In this document: piece by piece, positions 17,499-26,834 of the stretch
Layout of the letters: every line of letters begins with the position of its first letter
Numbering within the stretch: position 1 is the first letter of the stretch
DNA from: Brucella tritici
GTDB lineage: Bacteria > Pseudomonadota > Alphaproteobacteria > Rhizobiales > Rhizobiaceae
DNA length: 64,000 bases
NCBI RefSeq assembly: GCF_902825325.1
Contig: NZ_CADEAR010000005.1
Span: 1-64,000, forward strand
Direction of reading: 5' to 3'
Position numbers and translations under genes: made by a program
Notes under the pieces: generated by a model
Database searches by the model: none
What the model was told of the DNA's origin: nothing
The model's input: the letters and a program-made list of their open reading frames with translations, nothing else

Positions 17499-18625
17499 TG
17501 GTCCGAAACGATAAACGACCTCGCGTCATGATGCTCGGCCTGCGCGGAGTCCCAAACATACAGGGCGGGGTGGAAAAACATGTCGAGGAGCTGGCTCGGC
17601 TCTACGTGACGAAGGGATGGGACGTCGAGGTCATCGGGCGCCGTCCTTATCTGGAAAAGAAACGGCCTTATGTCTGGGAAGGGGTGCAAGTTACACCGAT
17701 CTGGGCTCCGACTTCCATGAAGTTCGAGGCGATTGTCCATACGGTATTGGGCGTGTTGCGGGCGGGTTTCAAACGTCCGGACGTTCTGCATATTCATGCA
17801 ATCGGCCCGGCTCTCGCCGTTCCGCTGGCGCGTCTGCTGGGCTTGCGTACGGTCGTGACGCATCACGGTTTTGACTATAATCGTCAGAAGTGGGGGCGTC
17901 TGGCGCGTACGATGCTGAAGCTTGGCGAATGGTGCGGAATGCGCTTTGCAAATGCGCGTATCGCAGTGTCCAACGACATCGCGCAAACCATGCAACAGCA
18001 TTACAATGTGCCGATCACTTTCATCCCGAATGGCGTCACACTTCGTCCTGCCTGCCGCGACAAGGCGTGGCTGGAGAAGCATGGCCTGTGCCCCGAGCGG
18101 TATATCGCTCTCGTCGCGCGAATTGTTCCGGAAAAACGCCAGCTTGATCTCATCGAGGCTTTCGAAAAGCTGTCCGATCCTTCTTTGAAACTGGCTCTTA
18201 TCGGGTCGGCGGAATACACGGCCGAATATGCCGGAACGGTTCGCGCAAGAGCTGAAGCTGTGCCGGGTGTCGTTCTGACAGGCGCGCTTCAGGGGGAGGA
18301 ACTGTCAGCCTTGTTCAGTCAGGCCTCATTGTTCGTCCTGCCATCCAGCCATGAAGGTATGCCGATCGCGCTTCTGGAGGCGATGGGGTATGGCTTGAAC
18401 GTGCTCGCAAGCGATATTACCGCTAATGTTGAAGTGGGGCTTGCGAAGGAGAGTTATTTTCCGCTTGGCGATGTCGATGCATTGAAGGATGCGCTGCGGC
18501 AGAAGATCGATCTGCCGCTGACTAGCGAGCAGTCGCAGGAAATGATTGACTGGATTGCGCGCGATTATAGCTGGACCGGGATCGCCGACCGTACGCTGGA
18601 CGTTTACACATCCATTTTGAAATAA
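17498..18625 (+). CDS. Family 4 glycosyltransferase
   Basis: 375 aa from ATG 17498, which overlaps the preceding TGA stop. GT4 motifs: MLGLRGVPNIQGGVEKHVEE at the N-terminus, VTHHGFDYNRQKWG, FIPNGV, ALVARIVPEKRQLDLIEAF and PSSHEGMPIALLEAMGYGL (E-x7-E). These resemble enzymes that add hexose or rhamnose-type sugars in capsule and exopolysaccharide loci. It is the last gene of the deacetylase-GT4-GT4 operon and is followed by a REP-like element and a strong terminator hairpin. Confidence 0.9.
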   Translation: MVRNDKRPRVMMLGLRGVPNIQGGVEKHVEELARLYVTKGWDVEVIGRRPYLEKKRPYVWEGVQVTPIWAPTSMKFEAIVHTVLGVLRAGFKRPDVLHIHAIGPALAVPLARLLGLRTVVTHHGFDYNRQKWGRLARTMLKLGEWCGMRFANARIAVSNDIAQTMQQHYNVPITFIPNGVTLRPACRDKAWLEKHGLCPERYIALVARIVPEKRQLDLIEAFEKLSDPSLKLALIGSAEYTAEYAGTVRARAEAVPGVVLTGALQGEELSALFSQASLFVLPSSHEGMPIALLEAMGYGLNVLASDITANVEVGLAKESYFPLGDVDALKDALRQKIDLPLTSEQSQEMIDWIARDYSWTGIADRTLDVYTSILK

Positions 18626-18636
18626 ATGCTGCCTAT

Positions 18637-18736
18637 TAGAGCGTCGATCTGATTGAATCAGATCGACGCTCTAACTGTTTGTTTTAACGCGCGTCATATC
18701 CGAAAACCGTTTCACACTTTTCGGGATGCGCTCTAA
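18637..18736. repeat. REP-like dispersed element, copy B
   Basis: Same structure as copy A: a perfect 37-nt palindrome (arms TAGAGCGTCGATCTGATT) followed by CTGTTTGTTTTAACGCGCGTC and the CCGTTTCACACTTTTCGGGA core, ending GCGCTCTAA. The palindrome carries compensatory changes relative to copy A (GTCGAT for GCCGAT with the matching change on the other arm), which suggests that selection or copying keeps the hairpin. Confidence 0.85.
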
Positions 18737-18737
18737 C

Positions 18738-18776
18738 ACAAATGGCCCCGGAGTTTTGCGCTCCGGGGCCATTTGT
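18738..18776. terminator. Bidirectional terminator between GT4 and gcrA
   Basis: A perfect 16-bp stem (ACAAATGGCCCCGGAG at 18738-18753 with its complement at 18761-18776) and a TTTTGCG loop. It separates two convergent genes, so it can serve both. The T-runs are short on each side but the stem is very stable. Confidence 0.8.
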
Positions 18777-18795
18777 CTCAAATCTTATGCGCGTA

Positions 18796-19335
18796 TCAAC
18801 GAGCCCGGCGGCGTTCCGCAGTCGGCTGAAAGGCCATGCGCGAATGATACTTGCAATATGGGCTGGATTCACCCGATTCATGTCCGCAGAAATGGAAATC
18901 TTCGTTCAGCGGATCGCCGATCGGCCATTTGCAGGTGCGCTCGCTCAGTTGCAGCAGCGAAAGACGACGCGAAATCGGCACCACCACATCAGAAGCGGGC
19001 TTCACCACGGTTTCCGCAACGACGTCTACGGCGTAGTCCATCTGAAGGGCAGTGGCGCCAACCGTCTTGGTGACCGTAGCCGTGCGCATCGTCGTCGTAT
19101 GCACGCCGGTTGAATGTTGTGCTGCAGGACGTGGCGCTGCGGCAACCGTATTGACCTTCTTGCTGCGCGGAGCAGCGGTCGTGGTCTTGCCACGGCCTGA
19201 AAGCTTCAAACGGTGCACTTTGCCGATCACTGCATTACGGCTCACGCCGCCAAGCTGCGCTGCGATCTGGCTTGCGCTCAAGCCTTCGCTCCACAGTTTC
19301 TTCAGTAGTTCGACGCGTTCGTCTGTCCAGTTCAT
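18796..19335 (-). CDS. gcrA: GcrA cell-cycle regulator
   Basis: 179 aa from ATG 19335 (MNWTDERVELLKKLWSEGLS); the frame extends five codons upstream but GcrA proteins begin with MxWTDERVE. The N-terminal helix-turn-helix GLSASQIAAQLGGVSRNAV and the C-terminal sigma70-binding region CKWPIGDP..FHFCGH..YCKYH are both present, with a low-complexity Ala/Thr/Lys linker between. GcrA binds GANTC sites methylated by CcrM and recruits sigma70 to cell-cycle promoters in alphaproteobacteria. It is transcribed alone toward a bidirectional terminator. Confidence 0.95.
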   Translation of the reverse strand: MNWTDERVELLKKLWSEGLSASQIAAQLGGVSRNAVIGKVHRLKLSGRGKTTTAAPRSKKVNTVAAAPRPAAQHSTGVHTTTMRTATVTKTVGATALQMDYAVDVVAETVVKPASDVVVPISRRLSLLQLSERTCKWPIGDPLNEDFHFCGHESGESSPYCKYHSRMAFQPTAERRRAR

Positions 19336-20079
19336 CGCCCTGGGCTCCAATCATTTTCGTTATCCGGAATCCACCAGTGTTCTCGGATTACTCCAAGCGC
19401 AAACACCATATCTATCCGGGTGACTAGGTCCGCCGCACGAAATGTAGCTTTAATCTCTAAAAAGAAACTACAATATCCAACGACTCCATGACAAGGGATA
19501 GCCTTGTCAGGCAGATTCCATTTTTATGGTTTTCCCCAACTTGGGTGTCAAAGACGGTTTTTCTTTGGTCCGCGCCGAAATTTTGCTCGCAATTGCTCCT
19601 GAACTGAAAACCCGGATTGTTTCAGGATGGAACATCGCGAACTTGCGGAGCGGACCTGCCGTCTGGCAGCCTCAGCCGAGGAGAGGCCTTTCTCTATAGA
19701 GTGTGGACGCGCGCGTAAAGTCACCTTCGACGGGCGATTGTTACAAGAACGCGAAAATGCATGAACTCATGCTGAAAGATGGCCTTTAAACCGTGTTTGC
19801 TTTGATTGACATTTTTTCTATGAACGCCAATATACGCGCGAGATAAATATGCCGCCCTGGGGGCGGTTTTTTATTTCTGCCGGATGCTCAGGCGAGAAGC
19901 ATGAGTTTTCTGGGCCATTCCTCTCATGTCTCATTATACTTTTTGGCAGTTGGGGATGGAATATCGGCGCTTTTTGAAGGGTGGGAACCGTTTCGGGCGC
20001 TTGAGGACTGTTTATGGGAAACACAGCTTTGCCGGTGCTGCCGGGTAAGCTGCTAAAAGGGCTTTGGAGGCCTGACGCT
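19336..20079. other. Long spacer between gcrA and argD
   Basis: About 740 bases without a supported gene. It holds the divergent gcrA and argD promoters. A hairpin TGACAAGG-loop-CCTTGTCA occurs at 19489-19509. A sigma70-like TTGACA at 19808-19813 stands upstream of TATACG, closely followed by a terminator hairpin at 19851-19873. A 22-codon in-frame extension ahead of argD (from 20014) has no ribosome site. The promoter-terminator arrangement suggests a leader with attenuation or a very short RNA, but I cannot show either. Confidence 0.4.
19851..19873 (+). terminator. Hairpin with T-run upstream of argD
   Basis: GCCGCC/GGGCGG-type stem (19851-19866) followed by TTTTTT (19867-19872). No gene on the plus strand ends before it, so it terminates a short transcript or acts as a leader terminator. 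Confidence 0.6.
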
Positions 20080-21291
20080 ATGACCGACGCGACGACCGTG
20101 CAACCGCTTTACGACACCTATAATCGTGCGGCTCTGCGCTTCGAGCGAGGTGAAGGCATCTGGCTTATTACCGAAGACGGCGACCGCTATCTCGATTTTG
20201 CAGCTGGTATTGCTGTGAATTCGCTTGGTCATTCGCATCCGCATCTGGTGGAAACGCTGAAGAGCCAGGCGGAAAAACTGTGGCATCTTTCGAATGTGTA
20301 TGAAATTCCGGCGCAGGAAAAGCTCGGACGGCGTCTTGTCGAGAGCACTTTCGCTGACAAGGTGTTCTTCACCAACTCCGGTGCTGAAGCCCTTGAATGC
20401 GCGATCAAGACCGCACGGCGCTATCAATATGTAAGCGGCCATCCGGAACGTTTCCGCGTCGTGACCTTTGAAGGCGCTTTCCATGGCCGCACGCTGGCCA
20501 CAATTGCTGCTGGCGGTCAGGCCAAGTATCTTGAGGGTTTCGGTCCGAAGGTCGATGGTTTCGATCAGGTTCCGTTCGGCGATGAAGCGGCGTTGCGTGC
20601 CGCTATCACCGACGAGACAGCAGCGATCCTGCTTGAGCCCGTGCAGGGTGAAGGCGGTCTGCGCGGCTTCCCTGAAGAATTCATGCGCATGCTGCGCCAG
20701 CTCTGCGACGAAAAAGGCCTCTTGCTGATCCTCGACGAAGTGCAGACCGGCGTTGGCCGCACGGGCAAGCTTTTTGCGCATGAATGGGCCGGTATCAAGC
20801 CTGACATCATGGCTGTGGCCAAGGGCATTGGCGGCGGTTTCCCTATGGGTGCCTGCCTTGCGACCGCAGAAGCTGCCAAGGGCATGACGGCAGGCGTACA
20901 CGGTACGACCTATGGCGGCAATCCGCTGGCCATGGCCGTCGGCAACGCCGTGCTTGATGTTGTTCTGGCTGACGGCTTCCTCGAAAATGTTCAGGCAACC
21001 GCTCTGGTCATGAAGCAGGGGCTTGCTTCCATCGTTGACCGCTACCCGGGCGTCGTTTCGGAAATCCGTGGTCGCGGCCTGCTGATCGGTATCAAATGCG
21101 TAGTGCCGAATACCAGCCTCATTCAGGCCCTTCGTGACGAGCATTTCCTCAGCGTGGGCGCTGGCGATAATGTTGTTCGTCTGCTTCCGCCACTGGTTAC
21201 GACGCCCGAAGAAGCGCGCGAAGCGCTGAAGCGCATCGAAGCGGCGGTCGAACGGCTCGCAACTGCAAATCCGATCAGCAAGACGGCGTGA
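20080..21291 (+). CDS. argD: Acetylornithine aminotransferase
   Basis: 403 aa from ATG 20080, chosen for the ribosome site TTTGGAGG nine bases upstream; the frame is open from 20014. Class III PLP aminotransferase features: [58 protein letters not shown] (cofactor Asp) and [13 protein letters not shown] with the PLP lysine. It converts N-acetylglutamate semialdehyde to N-acetylornithine in arginine synthesis and often also acts in lysine synthesis. It is followed by argF after 4 bp and then hslO, forming one operon. Confidence 0.95.
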   Translation: MTDATTVQPLYDTYNRAALRFERGEGIWLITEDGDRYLDFAAGIAVNSLGHSHPHLVETLKSQAEKLWHLSNVYEIPAQEKLGRRLVESTFADKVFFTNSGAEALECAIKTARRYQYVSGHPERFRVVTFEGAFHGRTLATIAAGGQAKYLEGFGPKVDGFDQVPFGDEAALRAAITDETAAILLEPVQGEGGLRGFPEEFMRMLRQLCDEKGLLLILDEVQTGVGRTGKLFAHEWAGIKPDIMAVAKGIGGGFPMGACLATAEAAKGMTAGVHGTTYGGNPLAMAVGNAVLDVVLADGFLENVQATALVMKQGLASIVDRYPGVVSEIRGRGLLIGIKCVVPNTSLIQALRDEHFLSVGAGDNVVRLLPPLVTTPEEAREALKRIEAAVERLATANPISKTA

Positions 21292-21295
21292 TATT

Positions 21296-22234
21296 ATGGC
21301 TAACGATAACGGGATTAAACACTTTATCGACCTCTCTGCCGTTCCTGCGTCGGAGCTTCGCGCAATCATGGAAGACGCCAAGGCACGCAAGGCGCGCCTG
21401 AAGGCGGGCGAAATCGAACGACCTTTCGCAGGCAAGGTGCTTGCGATGATTTTCGAAAAGCCATCCACGCGCACACGTGTGTCGTTCGATGTGGGCATGC
21501 GCCAGCTCGGCGGCGAGACGATTATGCTGACCGGTTCGGAAATGCAGCTCGGACGCAGCGAAACCATCGCCGACACGGCAAAGGTTCTGTCGCGCTATGT
21601 CGATGCGATCATGATCCGCACTACCTCGCATGAACGCATGCTGGAACTTGCCGAATATGCGACCGTTCCGGTTATCAATGCGCTGACGGACGATACACAC
21701 CCTTGTCAAATCATGGCTGACGTTCTTACATATGAGGAACATCGCGGCCCGATCAAAGGCAAGACCTTTGCCTGGATGGGGGATGGCAACAACGTCCTCC
21801 ACTCACTGGTCGAAGCTGCGGCGCGTTTTGATTTCAACGTCAATATCGCAACGCCGGAAGGCAGCGAACCCAAGTCGCAATATGTCAATTGGGCGAAAGC
21901 CAACGGCGCGAGCATCATGTCTACCATCGATCCGGAAAAGGCGGCCAACGGTGTGGATTGCATCGTGACCGATACGTGGGTTTCAATGGGGCAGGAAGAT
22001 CATGCTCGCGGCCACAACGTTTTCATGCCCTATCAGGTCAATGCGCGACTGATGGCACAAGCTGACCCAAAGGCGCTTTTCATGCACTGCCTGCCTGCCC
22101 ATCGCGGCGAGGAAGTGACGGATGAAGTGATCGATGGACCGCAATCGGTCGTATTCGATGAAGCGGAAAACAGGCTCCATGCCCAGAAAGCCATTCTGGC
22201 CTGGTGCCTGCAAAGCCGCGATCTGGGAGCATAA
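21296..22234 (+). CDS. argF: Ornithine carbamoyltransferase
   Basis: 312 aa. The carbamoyl-phosphate site [28 protein letters not shown] and the ornithine-site [11 protein letters not shown] are all intact. It makes citrulline from ornithine and carbamoyl phosphate in the cytoplasm. It starts four bases after the argD stop and ends one base before the TTG start of hslO, so the three genes are likely co-translated from one message. Confidence 0.96.
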   Translation: MANDNGIKHFIDLSAVPASELRAIMEDAKARKARLKAGEIERPFAGKVLAMIFEKPSTRTRVSFDVGMRQLGGETIMLTGSEMQLGRSETIADTAKVLSRYVDAIMIRTTSHERMLELAEYATVPVINALTDDTHPCQIMADVLTYEEHRGPIKGKTFAWMGDGNNVLHSLVEAAARFDFNVNIATPEGSEPKSQYVNWAKANGASIMSTIDPEKAANGVDCIVTDTWVSMGQEDHARGHNVFMPYQVNARLMAQADPKALFMHCLPAHRGEEVTDEVIDGPQSVVFDEAENRLHAQKAILAWCLQSRDLGA

Positions 22235-22235
22235 T

Positions 22236-23258
22236 TTGGCTGACAAGACCAGCAACGAGCATACAGAAGTCGAAAACATCCAGGTCAATCTGGGCGATTT
22301 CGACTTCGCAGGTGATGACGCCGTGGTGCCCTTTCAGGTGGAAGGTCTCGACGTGCGTGGTCGCGCGGTTCAGCTTGGCGCGAGCATCGACGGCATACTG
22401 AAACGCCACAACTATCCGGAAGAAGTCGCTCGCCTGCTGGCGGAAGCAACGGTTCTGACCGTTTTGCTGGGCACTTCACTCAAATTCGAGGGTAAGTTCA
22501 TCTTCCAGACGCAGTCCGACGGTCCCGTCGATATGCTGGTGGTTGATTTCCGCACCCCGCGTTCGGTCCGCGCCTATGCACGTTTCGATGCGGAGCGCTT
22601 GCACGAGGCGGTTGCCGCTCACAAGACGAAGCCGGAGGAATTGCTCGGGCGGGGCACACTTGCCTTTACCGTGGATCAGGGTGCTTACACTCAGCGTTAT
22701 CAGGGCATTGTTGCGCTTGATGGTTCGACACTGGAAGAAATCGCCACGACTTATTTCCGTCAGTCGGAACAGATACCGACCGACCTGAAATTGAGTGTTG
22801 CCAAGCTTGTCGAGCGCGGTGCCGATGGAAAGCCTGTCGAGCAGTGGCGTGCTGGCGGACTGATTATCCAGTTTCTGCCGGAATCCGAACTACGCGCACG
22901 TATCCCCGATCTGCCAGGTGGCGATGAGGATGAAGCCGAAGTCGCCTTTCATCCGGAAGACGACGCATGGGACGAAGCCCGCTCGCTGGTCGACACGATT
23001 GAAAGTTCGGAACTGACGGACCCGCAAGTCGGTTCAGAACGCCTGCTTTATCGCCTGTTCCATGAGCGTGGTGTGCGTGTGTTCGACTCTGTGCCTGTGC
23101 TGGACGAGTGCTCGTGCTCGCGTGAAAAGATTTCCGGTGTGCTGTCAGGTTTCACAGCCGAGGAAATTGCGGAAAGCGCAGACAGTGGCAAGATTTCCGT
23201 GACCTGTGAATTCTGCTCGAAACGTTATGAGTTCGATTCGGCGGAGTTCGAGAAGTAA
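22236..23258 (+). CDS. hslO: Redox-regulated chaperone Hsp33
   Basis: 340 aa from TTG 22236 (MADKTSNEHTEVENIQVN); this start has GGGAG seven bases upstream and follows the argF stop by one base. An ATG at 22134 is in frame but inside argF and would add non-homologous sequence. The N-terminal substrate-binding domain is followed by the C-terminal zinc switch DECSCSREK and VTCEFCSKRYEF (CxC and CxxC). On oxidation the cysteines form disulfides, zinc leaves and the protein becomes an active holdase. Length is slightly above that of E. coli Hsp33 because of an acidic segment near GGDEDEAE. Confidence 0.94.
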   Translation: MADKTSNEHTEVENIQVNLGDFDFAGDDAVVPFQVEGLDVRGRAVQLGASIDGILKRHNYPEEVARLLAEATVLTVLLGTSLKFEGKFIFQTQSDGPVDMLVVDFRTPRSVRAYARFDAERLHEAVAAHKTKPEELLGRGTLAFTVDQGAYTQRYQGIVALDGSTLEEIATTYFRQSEQIPTDLKLSVAKLVERGADGKPVEQWRAGGLIIQFLPESELRARIPDLPGGDEDEAEVAFHPEDDAWDEARSLVDTIESSELTDPQVGSERLLYRLFHERGVRVFDSVPVLDECSCSREKISGVLSGFTAEEIAESADSGKISVTCEFCSKRYEFDSAEFEK

Positions 23259-23343
23259 TGGGCGAATGAATTTTTAGATTAGGAATTTATCCCCATTGTA
23301 GGGTGGGCTGTTAATCTTCACAGGTCAACTGTGGAGATACGAT

Positions 23344-25446
23344 ATGCCTGACATTTGGTTACCAGTTACCCAGCAGAATCTCGAGATTGCGGCTGGCAGT
23401 CCGCTCGATTTTTCGACGGTTCTATCGAATCCGGCGATTAACGAAGAGCGACGGCTCATCGTTAATCCGGACGGTCACATCGCATTGCGAAGCGATCCGT
23501 CCGTTCCATATCGGCTGTTGTGTGGCACCATCGGCAGCATTCCCGACAACGCGACGGCTGATAAGATGGCCGTCCAGTTGCGCCGCCATGGATATAACAG
23601 TGTCCGATTTCATTTTCTCGACATTGCTTTGATGGACGGACAACTTCAGGAATTCGGATACCGACAGGATATTCTTGATCGGTTCCGCTACTTCATGGCC
23701 GTATTGAAGCAGAATGGTATCTACTGGATCGTAGATGGCCTCACATCCAATGCTGGAGCGTTGGGCAGCATAACGGACCGCTGGGGAATTGAAGGCAGGT
23801 TGAAGCTGAAGACGCATGTTGAAAATGCGTCTTTTGGCCACTGGTTGCGCTTTCAGGTCGATATATTCGGCACGGTTAATCCTTACACTGGGCTTGTGCC
23901 TTTTGAGGACCCGGCAATGGCGGTCGTTGTGCCATTCAACGAAAATGGCTTGTCGTTCAACTCGTGGATTTATGCCGACGGCGATCTACAGGCTTTGACC
24001 GAATTGTTGATGCCTTTCAACCAATGGCTTCGCGAACGCTACAGTACGACGGCTGGTCTGGCTAATGCGTGGGGTGGCGAGCTGGCACCGAACGAGAACC
24101 TGGAGAACAGCACCGTCGTCTTGCCTGCAAATCGCTATGCCAGCTCGGTTCGACTGCGAGATTTTGCCCGTTTTCTCGTGGATATCGAAACACGCACCAT
24201 GGAGAAGATGGGCGACTGCATTCGGGCCATGGGCTTCAAAGGCGTCGTGGCACCCTACAACAATTGGACAGGTATCCAGCCTGCCCTGACGCGTGGCAAT
24301 CAGTCAGCCGTTGCGATGAACACCTATCACGACTGGATTGGCAATGTGTCGCCAGGTGGCCAGATACAGCAGGAGAGTTCGCTCGCCAATGCGGTGGAAT
24401 ACTTCCGTCTTGCGGCCTCGGCACGCGTTTTCGGCAAGCCGTTTGTGGTGACGGAATACGACCATATGTTCTGGAACCAGTTTCGGTACGAGGCTGGCCT
24501 GGCGATGCCTTCCTACGCCGCTCTTCAAGGATGGGATGTGCTTTGCCGCCACAGTAATGGAGCGTTGATCCTTGGTTATGGAGGTAGCGACTTCAACGAA
24601 CAATATATCCGTCCCTATAGAACTGCGCTTGATCCCGTTGCCCGTGCTGGCGAAACCCTGTCGGCATTGCTGTTCCGGCGCGGGGATGTTGCAAAGGCGG
24701 CTCATCAGGTCGTGGCGCAAATACAGGATGTCAGTAATCTGGTTGGATTGGACACACAGGAACCGGACGCCGTTACCGTCATGTCTTTGATGACGGGTTT
24801 CGCACAAGGAGATGTTGCGCTGGCACCTGGCGCAGTATCGGTCGGATCACCCCGTCAGATAAATTCCGAAGCGGCTGCGATCACGTTCCTGCGTAACAAC
24901 GGCGTGCTGGCGGCTGGAAATCCCAGCTCAGCGACTTCCGGTATCTATGCCAGCGATACTGGAGAGATCAGACTCGACATAGCTGCAAAGCAGATGAGAG
25001 TTGTTACGCCGCATACGGAGGCAGTAGCCTTTGCATCGGTTAACCAGCCTATTTCTCTGGGTCAAATGACTGTCTGGAGTGCTTCCGGCGCGAGCTTGTT
25101 TGCGGTCTCGTCGCTTGACGGACAAGCCGTGGCACAAAGCAGCAAACTTTTAATTGTCATGGCTACGAATGCCCGAAATACCGGCATGACTTTTTCCGAT
25201 GCGGAACAGAAGATCGTCTCCAATTATGGGGCACTGCCTGTCGAAATCAAAGTCGAGTGGGTGCAATTCTCAATACCAACTGATCGCCCATGGAGAATTT
25301 CCCCTATCAATCTCGACGGGGTGGTACAGCCACAAGTCGTGTCCGGAGACGGGACTTCTCCAATAGGTGCACAGCTCTGGAACAATGTTTCCTCCCTGTC
25401 TGTATCACCTGGGCCGACGACATATTTCCTGCTTGAACGTCTGTAG
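23344..25446 (+). CDS. Clan GH-A-like glycoside hydrolase paralogue without signal peptide
   Basis: A 700-aa paralogue of the secreted protein at 8.4 kb. It starts directly at the mature part (MPDIWLPVTQQNLEI against EEWLPVKENNLEI), with no cleavable signal or lipobox. Matching motifs are GSPLDFS, GYNSVRFHF, GIYWIVDGLTSNAGALG, VPFNENG with Glu200, VVTEYDH with Glu371, and GPTTYFLLER at the C-terminus. The putative catalytic pair is therefore kept, but the aromatic/acidic residue after the nucleophile differs (Asp for Glu). With no signal peptide it may stay in the cytoplasm, leave by a non-classical route such as a type I system, or recycle oligosaccharides. It is convergent with an intact Wzy-like gene. 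Confidence 0.7.
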   Translation: MPDIWLPVTQQNLEIAAGSPLDFSTVLSNPAINEERRLIVNPDGHIALRSDPSVPYRLLCGTIGSIPDNATADKMAVQLRRHGYNSVRFHFLDIALMDGQLQEFGYRQDILDRFRYFMAVLKQNGIYWIVDGLTSNAGALGSITDRWGIEGRLKLKTHVENASFGHWLRFQVDIFGTVNPYTGLVPFEDPAMAVVVPFNENGLSFNSWIYADGDLQALTELLMPFNQWLRERYSTTAGLANAWGGELAPNENLENSTVVLPANRYASSVRLRDFARFLVDIETRTMEKMGDCIRAMGFKGVVAPYNNWTGIQPALTRGNQSAVAMNTYHDWIGNVSPGGQIQQESSLANAVEYFRLAASARVFGKPFVVTEYDHMFWNQFRYEAGLAMPSYAALQGWDVLCRHSNGALILGYGGSDFNEQYIRPYRTALDPVARAGETLSALLFRRGDVAKAAHQVVAQIQDVSNLVGLDTQEPDAVTVMSLMTGFAQGDVALAPGAVSVGSPRQINSEAAAITFLRNNGVLAAGNPSSATSGIYASDTGEIRLDIAAKQMRVVTPHTEAVAFASVNQPISLGQMTVWSASGASLFAVSSLDGQAVAQSSKLLIVMATNARNTGMTFSDAEQKIVSNYGALPVEIKVEWVQFSIPTDRPWRISPINLDGVVQPQVVSGDGTSPIGAQLWNNVSSLSVSPGPTTYFLLERL

Positions 25447-25454
25447 GAGTTGAA

Positions 25455-25480
25455 AACGAGCGCCGGTCTTGGCGCTTGTT
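25455..25480. terminator. Hairpin between convergent glycosidase and Wzy-like genes
   Basis: AAACGAGCGCC and GGCGCTTGTT pair with one G-T mismatch around GGTCTT. A-rich on the left and T-rich on the right, so it could end transcripts from both directions, though the T-run is short. Confidence 0.5.
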
Positions 25481-25501
25481 CCTATTCGCTATGCGCTTTA
25501 A

Positions 25502-26800
25502 TCATGCGAGGTTTGGTTCCCGCTGATAGGTCTGTCTTACTGCCGTTGCAGACTTTTTATGCACGGTGCAGGCATGCAGCCGCAAACCCATGACCGCTGT
25601 AAGCACGCTGAACCAGACTGGTCCACGCGCGACGAAGAACGGGGTCTCCAGATTAGCGTAGAACATTATGAACAACCAGATCTGAAGATACATGAGCGCC
25701 AGACTGGAGGAGTTGCCTGATCGTTGTGCGCGGTGGAAATCGAGAAGGGGGCAGATCCCGATCCACCAGATCAGTGCAGCCAAGCCAATGAAACCCGTCG
25801 TAATCGTTATGTTGAGATAGGCATTATGTGCGTGGCCTGCGCGGGCCGCCCATGTTTCAATGTCGTATCCACCATTCACCAGCCGCGAGGTGCCCCAGAA
25901 AGCATCGTAGCCATAGCCTACCAGCGGATGGTCCGTAAGTTGCCTGATAGCGAATTTCCATATCTCGGTACGGCCGGTGAAGGTGGGATCGGAGGCGAAG
26001 CTTTCGACGAGGCTTTTGGCTGAAGGAAAAAGAACAGTGCCCAACGTCAGATAGGCCGTGATCAGAAGAGGGACATAAACCATCAGCGCTTTCACGGCTA
26101 AGCTTCGCGTTCGCAAAAGGCAATATGCGAGGGTAAAGGCCAGTACAACCAGGCCGATCGAGGTCTTGTTGTTTGTTTTGTAAAGAAAAAAGAGCGCGAG
26201 TATGGTGATTAGTGTCCCGCTGAGCCGGGTTTTTGACCGCCAAAGATACATGCCGTAGCAGCTCAGTACCACCATTGCTGGTCCGGCGATGTTCTTATGG
26301 GCGAAATGTCCGCGCCACGAGCCGGCATTCGTCAACTCCAGCACCTCCGCCAGATTGTGGATGGAAACGGCAGGCAAGAAGATCACGCCGAAATAGGCCA
26401 GTCCTAATACGAACAGTGAAAGCGGCTTGATGAGCCGGATGAAATGGTTTTCGTCCTCCGGCAGAAGCAGCCAGGCTAAAGCGGTAATAACGACCGTGAC
26501 ACTGAAAATATAGCGACGAAACGAGAGATCTGGTTGGGTGGAAAGGATTACCGTTATGAACTGCCATCCCAACAGTATAACAAGGTACGGAAACAGCACT
26601 TTACCGACCAGATTGCGGTTCTGCCAGAGAACCGCGAGGCTAAGCGCGGTGAGCAGCAGCGAAAGCACCTGTTGCATCGCATTTCCCGCTTCCTGAGCGA
26701 GAAGAACATCCGGATTGCGCAGATCAATGAAAGGGGAGAGCGTGATCCAGTACAGACAAAAGATGCCAATGAACAGAATGTTTCTGTATGTTCTGCTCAT
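25502..26800 (-). CDS. O-antigen ligase/Wzy-type polymerase family protein
   Basis: 432 aa from ATG 26800 (MSRTYRNILFIGIFCLYW), with about 11-12 membrane helices. The large periplasmic loop region carries TFTGRTEIWKFAIRQLTDHP, GYGYDAFWG and GHAHNAYLNITITTGFIGL, typical of the Wzy_C/WaaL family. Such proteins polymerise or transfer lipid-linked glycans on the periplasmic face. Context (flippase and co-polymerase 10 kb upstream, glycosidase next door) favours an exopolysaccharide polymerase over a lipopolysaccharide ligase. It is the intact version of the remnant at 15 kb. Confidence 0.85.
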   Translation of the reverse strand: MSRTYRNILFIGIFCLYWITLSPFIDLRNPDVLLAQEAGNAMQQVLSLLLTALSLAVLWQNRNLVGKVLFPYLVILLGWQFITVILSTQPDLSFRRYIFSVTVVITALAWLLLPEDENHFIRLIKPLSLFVLGLAYFGVIFLPAVSIHNLAEVLELTNAGSWRGHFAHKNIAGPAMVVLSCYGMYLWRSKTRLSGTLITILALFFLYKTNNKTSIGLVVLAFTLAYCLLRTRSLAVKALMVYVPLLITAYLTLGTVLFPSAKSLVESFASDPTFTGRTEIWKFAIRQLTDHPLVGYGYDAFWGTSRLVNGGYDIETWAARAGHAHNAYLNITITTGFIGLAALIWWIGICPLLDFHRAQRSGNSSSLALMYLQIWLFIMFYANLETPFFVARGPVWFSVLTAVMGLRLHACTVHKKSATAVRQTYQREPNLA

Positions 26801-26834
26801 ATGCAATCCGTCGGGAAATAAGGTGAGAAACGCC

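Noticed and set aside
18637-18673. Terminator at the palindrome of repeat copy B
   Set aside because: Perfect stem but no T-run; the adjacent 16-bp hairpin at 18738-18776 is a better terminator.
20053-21576. 507-codon open frame antisense to argD and argF
   Set aside because: Codon-phase shadow of two certain genes; its protein has no recognisable domain and no ribosome site.
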